Position numbers and translations under genes: made by a program. Below are positions 17,009 to 25,782 of a stretch of DNA of 64,000 nucleotides, in pieces (the first letter of the stretch is position 1; every line of letters starts with the position of its first letter). The notes beneath the pieces are model-generated. The model was not told the origin of the DNA. It searched no databases and was given only the letters and a program-made list of their open reading frames with translations. Source of the DNA: Bacillota bacterium (GTDB lineage: Bacteria > Bacillota > Clostridia > DSM-8532). The stretch lies in the NCBI GenBank assembly GCA_023443745.1, contig JAEZTB010000042.1, positions 1 through 64,000 on the forward strand, given 5' to 3'.

Positions 17009-18703
17009 TTACATTTTTTCAGGAGCCTGTATACTGATGAGCTCCAAAATGTTCCGAATGACGATACGAGTACTGTCTACCAGGATGAGTCTGGCCATCA
17101 TAAGCTCTTCCTCTTCGCCCTTTACACGGCAGGCGTTATAGAAGCTATGGAAGCTTCCTGCAACCTCCATGACATAGCGCGTCAATCTGCTGGGTTCCAG
17201 AGATTTGGCTGCAAGGGTTACCTCTTCAGGGTATTCAGCCAGTATCCTTATAAGCTCTTCTTCCTCTTTTTCCTTTAAAAGAGTAAGCTTCACCATTTCC
17301 GCGGATCTTGGCACAACCCCCTCCTCGGAAAGCTTCCGGAGGATACTGCAGATACGGGCATGGGCGTATTGAACGTAGAACACGGGATTGTCATTGGACT
17401 GCTTGACAGCAAGATCCAAATCAAAATCCAAATGACTGCCCGAGGTCTTCAAGTTGAAAATAAATCGCGCGGCATCCCGCCCTACCTCTTCCAGTAAATC
17501 ACCGAGTGAGATGGCTTTGCCCGTTCGCTTGGACATACGTGCGATCTCACCGTTACGATAAAGCCTCACAAGCTGGAACAGTATGACCTCCAAGCGTTGG
17601 CTCTTAATTCCGAAGGGCTCCATGGCGGCTTTCATACGGGCAACGTGACCATGGTGGTCGGCTCCCCAAAGGTCAATGGCCCAGTCGAAACTACGCGTTA
17701 CAAATTTATTGCGATGATAGGCAATGTCAGCGGCCATATAGGTGGGTATGCCGTTATTCCGAATAAGAACCTCGTCTTTTTCGAGTCCCAGCTTTTCTCC
17801 ATTCAGCCAGATAGCTCCCTCTTTTTCAACTGTAAAGCCACTGGCCTGTAAAAATTCAACAGTTTCGTGAACAGCACCGCTTTCATGAAGGGACTTTTCC
17901 GAGAACCAGACGTCATATTCAATACCATAGGCTGACAAAGTCTCTCGGATTTTTTTAATATTAATGGGAAGGGCATAATCAACAAGGATTTGCCGCCTTT
18001 CCTCGGATGTCTTGGAAACGAGGACATCTCCATTTTGATCAATATAATTTTTGACATGCTCTATGATGTCTTCACCGTGATAGCCATCCTCAGGGAACTC
18101 AACCTGATCCTCACCCAAAAAAATCTGAAGATAACGGGCCTCAAGGGAAAGTCCGAAGCGTTCAATCTGGTTTCCGGCATCATTGATATAGAATTCACGG
18201 GTCACGTCGTACCCCGCTTTTTTAAGTACACTGGCAAGACAATCTCCAAGGGCGCCACCGCGCGCATTGCCCATATGAAGGGGACCTGTAGGATTGGCGC
18301 TGACAAACTCCACATTGACCCTTTTGCCCTTGCCAAGCTCCACCTCACCATAATGCTCCCGCTTAAGCTGAATAAGCCTGAGCGCATCATAAAGCCAAGA
18401 TTTATCAAGATAGAAATTGATAAATCCCGGGCCCGCGATCTCAACCTTTTCAATATAAGTCCCTGAAAAATTAAACTCAGCCACTAAAAGCTCCGCCGTC
18501 TTTCTGGGGGGAAGCTTGGTCTGTTTGGAGACCTGCATGGCTATATTGGTTGAAAAGTCACCAAAGCCTCTTTCACGGGGTACTTCCACTGTCATCTCCG
18601 GCAATTCTACGACCGGTAGGCTGCCTTTTTGCTCGCAAGCCAGAAAGGCTTCCTTTGTGATTGAACCAATCTGCTCGCGTATTGTTTCGAAGATATTGTT
18701 CAT
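17009..18703 (-). CDS. argS: arginyl-tRNA synthetase
   Basis: 564-aa class I synthetase that charges tRNA-Arg. It has the HIGH-type motif in ANPTGPLHMGNARGG, the KMSKS-type motif MSKRTGK, and the C-terminal DALR-type anticodon-binding domain (from about residue 445). Length is normal for bacterial ArgS. It is followed on the upstream side by the DUF1934 gene, an order also known in Bacillus (argS-ywiB). The ribosome binding site is weak. Confidence 0.97.
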   Translation of the reverse strand: MNNIFETIREQIGSITKEAFLACEQKGSLPVVELPEMTVEVPRERGFGDFSTNIAMQVSKQTKLPPRKTAELLVAEFNFSGTYIEKVEIAGPGFINFYLDKSWLYDALRLIQLKREHYGEVELGKGKRVNVEFVSANPTGPLHMGNARGGALGDCLASVLKKAGYDVTREFYINDAGNQIERFGLSLEARYLQIFLGEDQVEFPEDGYHGEDIIEHVKNYIDQNGDVLVSKTSEERRQILVDYALPINIKKIRETLSAYGIEYDVWFSEKSLHESGAVHETVEFLQASGFTVEKEGAIWLNGEKLGLEKDEVLIRNNGIPTYMAADIAYHRNKFVTRSFDWAIDLWGADHHGHVARMKAAMEPFGIKSQRLEVILFQLVRLYRNGEIARMSKRTGKAISLGDLLEEVGRDAARFIFNLKTSGSHLDFDLDLAVKQSNDNPVFYVQYAHARICSILRKLSEEGVVPRSAEMVKLTLLKEKEEEELIRILAEYPEEVTLAAKSLEPSRLTRYVMEVAGSFHSFYNACRVKGEEEELMMARLILVDSTRIVIRNILELISIQAPEKM

Positions 18704-18755
18704 GCCTGTTCATCCATCCCTTGTTTCATCTGTTCATTCATTGATTCGGACTTCC

Positions 18756-19184
18756 TTAGTTGTTAAGCTCACTGACTGTTACATTCAGGCTGTTTTTCCC
18801 ACCGTAAACACGGTTGTACTCCAGTATATAATCAACCTTTATTTCACCACCGGCATCGCCCAGATCCACAGCCAGCTTTTTAGCGGTTATACCCATCATA
18901 ATGCTTCCGTATTGTGTATCATAATCGGTAAGATGGGTCTTGCCCACTTCAAAAAGCATCATGGCATCCACATTGCCATGGCGGATCAAGGTTACGGAGT
19001 CCTTTTTGACCTTTAAAGTGGTGGTCGTTCCATCAAGACCTGTGATTTGACTTTCCTCATAGCTCACAGTATACTCGTCATTCTCTTTGGTTAGCTTTCC
19101 TTCCGTAATAAAGCTCATTTTATCGCTCTCACCCGAATTACCGTCGATGACGCTATTAACTGTAATTAAAACCTGTTTCTCCAC
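18756..19184 (-). CDS. DUF1934 (YwiB-like) beta-barrel protein
   Basis: 142-aa protein matching the DUF1934 pattern: GNSGESDKMSFITEGKL, a central EESQITGLDGTTTTLKV, and DAMMLFEVGKTHLTDYDT. The family forms a small lipocalin-like barrel with no established role. Position next to argS is conserved in Firmicutes. It begins 2 bp after the ddl stop codon. Confidence 0.85.
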   Translation of the reverse strand: MEKQVLITVNSVIDGNSGESDKMSFITEGKLTKENDEYTVSYEESQITGLDGTTTTLKVKKDSVTLIRHGNVDAMMLFEVGKTHLTDYDTQYGSIMMGITAKKLAVDLGDAGGEIKVDYILEYNRVYGGKNSLNVTVSELNN

Positions 19185-19186
19185 TT

Positions 19187-20323
19187 CTATTTCCTTTCAT
19201 AAGAGCGTAAGGTTTGCTCGTATTTTTCAAAGGCTAAATCGATCAATCTTGCAATAAGCTCTGAATAGGGAATGCCACTGGCCTCCCAGAGCTTGGAATA
19301 CATACTGATGCTGGTAAATCCCGGCATGGTATTAATTTCATTAAGAATAACACGTTCAGTTTTCCGATCAACAAAAAAATCAACACGTGAAAGACCCGAG
19401 CATCCCAGAGCTTTAAAGGCTCTGACAGCGTAGTCCCGCACCTGTTCCATAATTTGTGGCTGAAGGTTGGCAGGTATTATTGTATCCGATTTTCCGTCAA
19501 TGTATTTGGCGTTATAGTCATAGAATTCATTGCACGGAACGATTTCCCCTACAGTTGAAGCTATGGGATTTTCATTGCCTAAAACAGCACACTCCACTTC
19601 CTGTCCGTCAATGAATTCCTCGATCAGAATTTTTGTGTCATATTGGGCTGCGAAAAGAAGGGCAGCCTCCAATTCCTCAGGTTTTCTGACCTTACTCACA
19701 CCCACCGAGGACCCGGCATTTGCCGGCTTTATAAAGCATGGCCATCCGAACTTTTCTGTGACTCGGTTGATCAGAAAGGGTATGGCTCCCTCAATTTCGT
19801 TTCTCATGACCTTGATATAGTCAGCCTGCGGTATGCCGGCATTCTGAAATACCAGTTTCGAAAACTCCTTATCCATTCCGGCTGCCGAAGCCAGAATATT
19901 GCAGCCCACATAGGGAATATCGGCTAATTGGAGCAAGCCCTGCACGGACCCGTCTTCGCCATTGGGACCGTGGAGGACAGGAAATACCACATCTACATTG
20001 ACCTTTTTGCCCTCATTGTTCTTAAAGCTGATAAGATCCATACAGCTGGGAGCTGACAGTCCCTCTTTTCTTGATAAATCAATATTGGACGGCGCGGCCT
20101 CCAGAAGCTGTTTTCTTGCTTGATGCTCCCATTCCCCTGATCCGATAAGGGCTACATCCCCATCGAACCTCAGCCATTCGCCGCTTTTAGTAATGCCGAT
20201 GGTCTGTATGTCAAAACGATCCTTGTCAATATTCTCAAGAACACACTGGGCTGAGGTCCTGGAAACTTCATGTTCCGAAGATTGACCACCAAAAAGAATC
20301 GCTACCTTAATCTTTTCTCTCAT
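19187..20323 (-). CDS. ddl: D-alanine--D-alanine ligase
   Basis: 378-aa ATP-grasp ligase making the D-Ala-D-Ala dipeptide for peptidoglycan. Seen: LFGGQSSEHEVS at the N-terminus, HGPNGEDGSVQGLL, the ATP-grasp FIKPANAGSSVGVSKV, and EINTMPGFTSISMYSKLWE at the C-terminal substrate site. I chose the second of two adjacent ATGs (20323), 5 nt after GGGAGG. It lies with DUF1934 and argS in a likely housekeeping operon. Confidence 0.96.
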   Translation of the reverse strand: MREKIKVAILFGGQSSEHEVSRTSAQCVLENIDKDRFDIQTIGITKSGEWLRFDGDVALIGSGEWEHQARKQLLEAAPSNIDLSRKEGLSAPSCMDLISFKNNEGKKVNVDVVFPVLHGPNGEDGSVQGLLQLADIPYVGCNILASAAGMDKEFSKLVFQNAGIPQADYIKVMRNEIEGAIPFLINRVTEKFGWPCFIKPANAGSSVGVSKVRKPEELEAALLFAAQYDTKILIEEFIDGQEVECAVLGNENPIASTVGEIVPCNEFYDYNAKYIDGKSDTIIPANLQPQIMEQVRDYAVRAFKALGCSGLSRVDFFVDRKTERVILNEINTMPGFTSISMYSKLWEASGIPYSELIARLIDLAFEKYEQTLRSYERK

Positions 20324-20347
20324 CATTGCCTCCCGAAATGGGCTCAA

Positions 20348-20367
20348 GGGGAGCAAAATCGCTCCCC
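20348..20367 (-). other. hairpin between GerM-like gene and ddl
   Basis: GGGGAGC and GCTCCCC pair around a 6-nt loop, 24 bp before the ddl start, with no clear T-run. It may partly terminate the GerM-like transcript. Confidence 0.45.
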
Positions 20368-20431
20368 TCCAAATATTTGTTTTTGAATAACAAACTTACT
20401 CTTTCACTGATTATACATGATTGACCCTTAA

Positions 20432-21121
20432 TTATTCAAGCGGGTCCTCATCTTCTTCGTTTGAAATTTCTGCAGTATCATCATTCTCTACGCCTACAGG
20501 AGCAAGGCCTCCATCTTCGGGAAGAGCCAGCCCGACTTCCTTGTTGACAACCGCATCATTGCGTGGAAAGTCGTTGTTCAAGGTTACATTATCTTTAAAG
20601 TTCTTTGTGGCTTTACCATTGATGATAATTTTAACACGCTCAACATCCTTTAATTCAGTCAAGGTATTGACAATGGAGTAAATAGTCAGTTCTGCAATTG
20701 TTTTTCCACCAGGATGGTTTTCGACGAACTCCTTGGTGAAGTCCACCGTCGCCACTCTTCCCTCAATGGTGACCGGAGCCCTTAAAGTCGTACCCTGGGC
20801 TATAACAGCCTTAAGTCCTTTTGCTTTGGGACCTGCAATAAGCTCCTTGACCATGGCGGATGCCAGAGTTGAAGCTCCTTTCTTTGCTTCCTTGATGTCC
20901 ACGTAGCGTATCTCTTTGACCAGCTTGGTATCCTGCTCGTCACTGAAATACAAAATTACGGGCACCTTTTCATTGAGCACAGCCGCTTCTTCCTCATCGA
21001 TGGTCAGGCTACTTATGGGCGTGAGATCCTCGCTAACGGACGCATCATTATTTTTATTTGCGCAGGAACACATTAAAAGCGCCAGAATCATCATCACAGC
21101 TATTACTCTCATTTTTTTCAT
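20432..21121 (-). CDS. GerM-domain lipoprotein
   Basis: 229-aa lipoprotein with a signal ending in LLMCSC (lipidated Cys), an acidic linker, then a GerMN domain: LYFSDEQDTKLVKEIRYVD through ELIAGPKAKGL, VDFTKEFVENHPGG and VERVKIIINGK. The C-terminus is a short acidic tail. In Bacillus, GerM is needed in sporulation and germination. I chose the ATG at 21121, after AAGAGG; an in-frame GTG at 21130 overlaps that site. Confidence 0.88.
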   Translation of the reverse strand: MKKMRVIAVMMILALLMCSCANKNNDASVSEDLTPISSLTIDEEEAAVLNEKVPVILYFSDEQDTKLVKEIRYVDIKEAKKGASTLASAMVKELIAGPKAKGLKAVIAQGTTLRAPVTIEGRVATVDFTKEFVENHPGGKTIAELTIYSIVNTLTELKDVERVKIIINGKATKNFKDNVTLNNDFPRNDAVVNKEVGLALPEDGGLAPVGVENDDTAEISNEEDEDPLE

Positions 21122-21283
21122 AATGCACACCTCTTGTCTGAATCCATTTTTATGTCTATGTGTGGACCTGTTCTTTTATTCTTGTTTTCAAACACCACTT
21201 TACAAAGTAGTGCCCAGAGGGTAATATATTACAGAAAATTGCAGACCTTACAGGCATAGTTTATTTGTTGAAATGGAGTACAT

Positions 21284-21499
21284 ATGAAAACAAGGTTGTG
21301 TCGGGAAAAAATGATGGCACTCATGAAAGAGTATTGCAGAGGAAACTATAATCAGTTCAGCCGTGAGCTTGGTGTTGATCCGGCTCACTTGCATCGTTTT
21401 TTAAACACGGGTGTGGGTGGCGGCAAGAAGATTATCTTTGGCTTGATAGACTTTTGCGAGAAGAATCGTCTGGACTACAAAAACTATATGGATGTATAG
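21284..21499 (+). CDS. small helix-turn-helix protein
   Basis: 71-aa basic protein. YNQFSRELGVDPAHLHRFLN reads as a helix-turn-helix of the Cro/CI type, followed by GVGGGKKIIFGLIDFCEKN. Such short proteins occur widely in clostridia and have no set function. A GGAG site 5 nt before the ATG supports translation. It stands alone, divergent from the GerM-like gene. Confidence 0.7.
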   Translation: MKTRLCREKMMALMKEYCRGNYNQFSRELGVDPAHLHRFLNTGVGGGKKIIFGLIDFCEKNRLDYKNYMDV

Positions 21500-21778
21500 G
21501 CTTTTTTGGTGCAGTTTGACCATAACATGTTGCACGAAATGAAAAAACACTTGACCCTATATTTTTGTTGCATTTTATACTTATAACTAAAAGCCTATTT
21601 GGCTATAATAAACATGTAGTAAAAAATGAAGCAAGTTACACGATAATAACAAATGAAATACAATCATAGTACTATATGCAGTAAATAACACACTAAAATT
21701 TGCCCCTTTTACCCCTTTTTTCGCTCCTTTTGGAGCGGCACATTTTTAAAATTTTATATAGATTCCTCCTTTAAAAGG

Positions 21779-21803
21779 AAAAGACGGATATTATCCGTCT
21801 TTT
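21779..21803 (-). terminator. terminator overlapping the thioredoxin-reductase-like stop codon
   Basis: AAAAGACGGAT and ATCCGTCTTTT enclose a 3-nt loop, and the gene's TAA stop (21791-21793) lies in the loop and stem. The 3' arm ends in TTTT on the minus strand. Confidence 0.8.
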
Positions 21804-22678
21804 CTTATTTTCCGCACCACTTCGATCATCTGACGAGAGGCGATAGCTCCCTGCCCCACGGCTACCGACACTTGTTTAAACAGGCCGGTACAATCTCCCG
21901 CTGCAAAAAGGCCTGGAATATTTGTCTCCATTTTTTCATTGACAGTAATGGATTTCCCGTTAGTAGCAATCCCCAACTTCAAGGCAAAGCTTGTGGAGGA
22001 TGCACTTCCAAAGGCTATGAAAAGACCCTGAAGGTTTTCCTGGCTGCCATTTTCCAGTATGACACCCTCTAATGTCTCATTGCCCGTGAGCTCCTTTACT
22101 TTTTCAGTATTGAGCTTGAATTGGGCAAGCTTGTCCTTCTGGTTATCAGAAATATTGAGCGGCATACCATTGGTAAACAGTGTTATGTCCTGGGTGAAGG
22201 GAAGCAGCTCGGATGCTTCGTGAACGGCATAATCGGTATAGCCCAGCACCCCTACCTTTTTGTTCCGGTAAAAAAATCCGTCACAGGTGGTGCAATAGCT
22301 TACGCCTTTTCCTTCGAACTGCTCCAGCTTCTTAACAGGTGCTTTTATAACCGGGCTGCCTGTGGCTAAAAGTACCGTGCGGGCTTCATAAGTTCCGTTT
22401 GTGCAGGTAATTTTGAAATGAGTCTCTTTTTCAATCCCTACTACTTCATCGTCCACTATTTCTACACCCAGTCTTAAAGCTTGCTTTTCTCCAGCCTCCA
22501 AAAGGGCTCTTCCGCTTGTGGGCTGCTCAAAACCATAATAGTTTTCTATTTTATCAGCCTTTAAAAGCGTACTGTCAAATCTTCCGATAATCAAGGTTTT
22601 CAGGCCGGCCCTGATGGTATAAACCGCACAGGATACACCCGCTGGGCCTCTTCCTAGCATAATTGCATCATATAGCAT
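21791..22678 (-). CDS. thioredoxin-reductase-like flavoprotein lacking NADPH motifs
   Basis: 295-aa flavoprotein with the FAD motif MLGRGPAGVSCAVY at the N-terminus, the redox-active CTTCDGFFY and the C-terminal FAD motif GLFAAGDCTG, as in thioredoxin reductase. The NADPH half is unusual: the expected GGGNSA-type motif reads GYTDYA (in VGVLGYTDYAVHEA), and the arginine-rich HRR box is absent (FTNGMPLNI instead). This is the pattern reported for ferredoxin-dependent flavin thioredoxin reductases of clostridia and related flavoproteins. It would reduce thioredoxin or a similar partner with electrons from ferredoxin; this is inferred. It is preceded by a GGAGATC site and is probably monocistronic. 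Confidence 0.85.
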   Translation of the reverse strand: MLYDAIMLGRGPAGVSCAVYTIRAGLKTLIIGRFDSTLLKADKIENYYGFEQPTSGRALLEAGEKQALRLGVEIVDDEVVGIEKETHFKITCTNGTYEARTVLLATGSPVIKAPVKKLEQFEGKGVSYCTTCDGFFYRNKKVGVLGYTDYAVHEASELLPFTQDITLFTNGMPLNISDNQKDKLAQFKLNTEKVKELTGNETLEGVILENGSQENLQGLFIAFGSASSTSFALKLGIATNGKSITVNEKMETNIPGLFAAGDCTGLFKQVSVAVGQGAIASRQMIEVVRKIRKDG

Positions 22679-22814
22679 TAGTTGATCTCCTTTAATTTAT
22701 TAATTGGTAAATCTGATAACTTTAATATTGACCAATTCACTTATTATCATTTTACCCTTTAAAATTAAAAAAGAACAAACTTTTGCCTATGACTTCAAAA
22801 GAACTCCTGTCCCC

Positions 22815-24557
22815 TTAAATCAGAATTGCGCCGCTTAAAGGGGGCAAGGTCAGCATGACCTTGTTTTCAAAAGCGGTAAGGGTCTCATGAGTCATGAGGT
22901 TGACCATAGATTTATTGTTGCACAGGGGTAGGATGACCTGATTTTCACGCTCACTGTTGTTGAGCACGACCATGGCCTCCTCCGCTCCATCACTTCGTTT
23001 AAAAGCGTACAGGCCTCGCCCCGAGTCCTTCAGAACCGTCCTGCAATCCCCTGTAAAGAGATTCATGTGATTTTTTCGGATGGCAATGAGCTTTTTATAA
23101 TAGCATGTAAGCTCTTCCGATTCATCGGTATCCGACCAGATCATGGGAGCCCGATATTCAGCCTCCTGAATACCGCTGATACCCTTTTCATCCCCTGCAA
23201 AGATGGATGGAATACCCACATAGGTCAACTCAAAAAGCGCGGCCAGCTTAAGCCTTCTCATGTCATTCCCGCAAAGGGAAAGGAAGCGGGGCACATCATG
23301 GGAATCCAGCATATTCATCTGAACCGGGGTTATCTGCTTCTTATAGCGCATCAGCATGGCATTGAGACAGGCGTCGAATTCATCTGCGCTTATGGCGTCC
23401 TTTCCGATAAAGTCGATGACCGTATTGGTAAAACGGTAGTTCATGGCGGAATCAAACTGGTCTCCGTGAAGCCATTGTTGGGCATCCTCCCAAATCTCGG
23501 CTATCAGGAAAGCGTCCGATTTTTCCTGTCGGACAGCCTTTCGGAAGGCGCGCCAGAAATCATGATCCACTTCATTGGCTACATCCAAACGCCATCCGTC
23601 TATACCCATTTCTCTGATCCAATAGCGTCCTACTTCGCAGAAATATTCAACGACCTCCGGATTCCCCGTATTCAGCTTGGGCATTTGCTTCACATAGGCA
23701 AAGGCCGCATAATTAACGGGATCCACACTGATGGGAAACGTAAGACTATAAAACCAATCCTTGTAAGCAGAGGCTTCCCCTTTTTCAAGCACATCCTGGA
23801 AGGCAAAAAACTTCCATCCGCAGTGATTAAAAACACCGTCAAGAATAATACGTATACCGTTTTGGTGCAGGATTTCAACCATGGCTTTAAAATCTTCTTT
23901 AGTGCCGAAGCAAGGGTCAATGGATAAGTAATCAATGGTATCGTATTTGTGGTAGGCCCCCGCCGTAAAAACGGGATTGATATAAATGCAGTTAATGCCC
24001 AGCTCTTTTAAATAATCCACATTCTCTGAAATACCTTTTATGGTGCCTCCCAGCTTACCGGTGGATTGATGGCCTTCTGCGGTTGTCACTTCCATCGGTT
24101 TTTCACTGATGCTTCCCTTGGAAGTGGCAAAGCTGTCAGGAAAGATCTGGTACATAATGACATTCTTGGCCCACTGGGGTACCTGCGCAATATCCTCCCG
24201 ACGTATGTACGGAAATTGGAAGTACTCGGTACGATTAAGGGTAGGCCGCTGTGTAAATTCCGAGGAATAATAGTACATACTCTCTGTCCCGTCATCAAGC
24301 AAAAAGTAGTAGCAGATGCGATCCAGGTCTGTCTCAAAGTCAGCTTCAAAATAATCAAATAATTGATCGGAGGCCACAAGGACCATGTCGATAGGATTGA
24401 TCTTAATTCTGGGGGCAGGATACACCCTGTTGCCATAGAGGAGAACACAGCGCTTAAGATCGCCTTTTGCTGCCCGAAGCCTTATAACCACCCGATTCTC
24501 AGTTAAAGCATGGGCATAGGATGAGTCCGGAATATGCAAAACTGCATGCTTGTTCAT
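22815..24557 (-). CDS. GH13 alpha-amylase family enzyme (neopullulanase/cyclomaltodextrinase type)
   Basis: 580-aa cytosolic glucan hydrolase. The first 120 residues look like the CBM34-type N-domain of neopullulanases. The catalytic barrel starts at VIMYQIFPDSF (about 133) and carries the four GH13 regions: DGVFNH (240-245), GWRLDVANE with nucleophile Asp325, LIAEIWE with acid Glu354, and MLDSHD with Asp421. No signal peptide is present, so it acts on imported maltodextrins. A promoter at 24594-24622 and an operator-like palindrome at 24575-24588 lie upstream, next to a divergent LacI regulator. Confidence 0.93.
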   Translation of the reverse strand: MNKHAVLHIPDSSYAHALTENRVVIRLRAAKGDLKRCVLLYGNRVYPAPRIKINPIDMVLVASDQLFDYFEADFETDLDRICYYFLLDDGTESMYYYSSEFTQRPTLNRTEYFQFPYIRREDIAQVPQWAKNVIMYQIFPDSFATSKGSISEKPMEVTTAEGHQSTGKLGGTIKGISENVDYLKELGINCIYINPVFTAGAYHKYDTIDYLSIDPCFGTKEDFKAMVEILHQNGIRIILDGVFNHCGWKFFAFQDVLEKGEASAYKDWFYSLTFPISVDPVNYAAFAYVKQMPKLNTGNPEVVEYFCEVGRYWIREMGIDGWRLDVANEVDHDFWRAFRKAVRQEKSDAFLIAEIWEDAQQWLHGDQFDSAMNYRFTNTVIDFIGKDAISADEFDACLNAMLMRYKKQITPVQMNMLDSHDVPRFLSLCGNDMRRLKLAALFELTYVGIPSIFAGDEKGISGIQEAEYRAPMIWSDTDESEELTCYYKKLIAIRKNHMNLFTGDCRTVLKDSGRGLYAFKRSDGAEEAMVVLNNSERENQVILPLCNNKSMVNLMTHETLTAFENKVMLTLPPLSGAILI

Positions 24558-24574
24558 AAAAATCCCTCCATTTA

Positions 24575-24588
24575 GGAAACCGTTTTCC
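24575..24588. promoter_or_regulatory. LacI-family operator candidate for the GH13 gene
   Basis: GGAAACCGTTTTCC is a 14-bp near-palindrome with a central CG and one mismatched pair, the usual look of LacI-family or CcpA sites. It lies between the -10 box (24594-24599) and the ribosome binding site, where bound repressor would block transcription. Confidence 0.65.
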
Positions 24589-24593
24589 CTTTT

Positions 24594-24622
24594 ATTATAT
24601 GCCGGTTCCGTGGATTTGTAAA
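24594..24622 (-). promoter_or_regulatory. sigma-A promoter of the GH13 gene
   Basis: On the minus strand, TTTACA (24617-24622) and TATAAT (24594-24599) are separated by exactly 17 bp; the -10 is perfect and the -35 is 5 of 6. Confidence 0.8.
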
Positions 24623-24649
24623 GTACTGGTTACTTGCATGGTAAACGCG

Positions 24650-24664
24650 AGCTTACGGTAAGCT
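24650..24664. promoter_or_regulatory. perfect 15-bp palindrome in the GH13/LacI divergent region
   Basis: AGCTTAC-G-GTAAGCT is a perfect inverted repeat, about 30 bp upstream of the regulator's -10 box. It may be an activator or autoregulatory site, distinct from the operator at 24575. Confidence 0.45.
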
Positions 24665-24693
24665 GGAAAGTCATATAAGCCTGGGGGTATTCA

Positions 24694-24702
24694 TGGTATA
24701 AT
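24694..24702 (+). promoter_or_regulatory. extended -10 promoter of the LacI regulator
   Basis: TGGTATAAT is an extended -10 element 58 bp before the chosen start codon; no good -35 box is visible. Confidence 0.55.
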
Positions 24703-24759
24703 TAAGGTGTGAGAGATGTTCATTACAGGCTAAGGCCAATATTTTATGAGGTGACCAAA

Positions 24760-25782
24760 ATGGCTGTTACCATACGGGATGTGGCCAAGGCTGCAAGAGT
24801 ATCGATTTCTACTGTTTCCAAAGTAATTCATGACGCACCGACTATTTCTGCTGAAACCAAAGAGCGGGTTAAAAAAATAATGGAGGAGCTCTCCTACTAT
24901 CCTAATATTATAGCCCGGAGCTTTGCGCAGCAGAGCTCTTATACGATTGGCCTTATGATGAGCCTCCAGCGGGAAGACGCTTTCATTAACCCCTATATCT
25001 ATGAAATTTTAGGTGGTATAGAAGAAGTAGCTCAAAAATATGGCTACTCCCTTTCCCTCATCAATATGAGCACAGTGCTCAAAGATCCTACCGAGCTGGA
25101 AAGGCTTATGGTACAAAAGCGCGTCGATGGATTATTGATTCATCTTACCGGGTTCACTCAAAACCTTTTGGACATTATTGAGCAAAACAGCTTTCCCTGC
25201 GTTTTTGTCGGGCAGCCTTCCCTAAAGACCTCCTATCCCTGGGTGGACATAGATAACACTCAAGCCGGCATACTTGCCGCATCACACCTTATCGAAAAGG
25301 GCGCCCGTCGAATTGCCTTCATGGGCCAGAAAATTACCTCAAGTATTACCAAAAAGCGCTTTGACGGTTATAAAAAAGCACTTGATGCTGCCGGCATTCC
25401 TTTTGACAGTAAGATTATCATGGATACCGGCGATGATTTTTCCTCCATTCCCGGGCTGATTAAAAGCCTCATGGCGCTTGAGGAGCGCCCCGATGGGCTG
25501 ATCCTCAGCAGCAATTTCATGGCTTATGAGGCATTGAAGGTACTTCAAAAGATAGGTATTCCCATCCCTCAGGAGCTAAAGCTCATGACCTTCGACAATT
25601 ACCCATTTGCTCCATATACTTCTCCATCCTTAAGCGTTGTGGATATTGATGTGTTTGAGCTGGGCATTCAATCCTGCAATTTGCTGCTAAATAACCTCAA
25701 GAATGCCAACGGCCCCCATCACATTGTGCTCACTCCCGCTGTTATTGAAAGAGAATCCTCTGCTAGCTTTTGTGAGCCTTGA
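24760..25782 (+). CDS. LacI-family transcriptional regulator
   Basis: 340-aa repressor with the LacI HTH at the very N-terminus (VTIRDVAKAARVSISTVSKV, hinge helix near residue 50) and a periplasmic-binding-protein-like sugar domain. The ATG at 24760 follows GAGGTGA; an upstream in-frame GTG at 24709 would add 17 residues ahead of the HTH, against the family pattern. Divergent orientation to the GH13 enzyme suggests a MalR-like role in maltodextrin use. Its end overlaps the end of the converging permease gene by 20 bp. Confidence 0.93.
   Translation: MAVTIRDVAKAARVSISTVSKVIHDAPTISAETKERVKKIMEELSYYPNIIARSFAQQSSYTIGLMMSLQREDAFINPYIYEILGGIEEVAQKYGYSLSLINMSTVLKDPTELERLMVQKRVDGLLIHLTGFTQNLLDIIEQNSFPCVFVGQPSLKTSYPWVDIDNTQAGILAASHLIEKGARRIAFMGQKITSSITKKRFDGYKKALDAAGIPFDSKIIMDTGDDFSSIPGLIKSLMALEERPDGLILSSNFMAYEALKVLQKIGIPIPQELKLMTFDNYPFAPYTSPSLSVVDIDVFELGIQSCNLLLNNLKNANGPHHIVLTPAVIERESSASFCEP

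Noticed and set aside
23067..23927. Long open frame antisense to the GH13 gene
   Set aside because: The GH13 motifs are on the other strand in a full-length gene; this frame has no family features.
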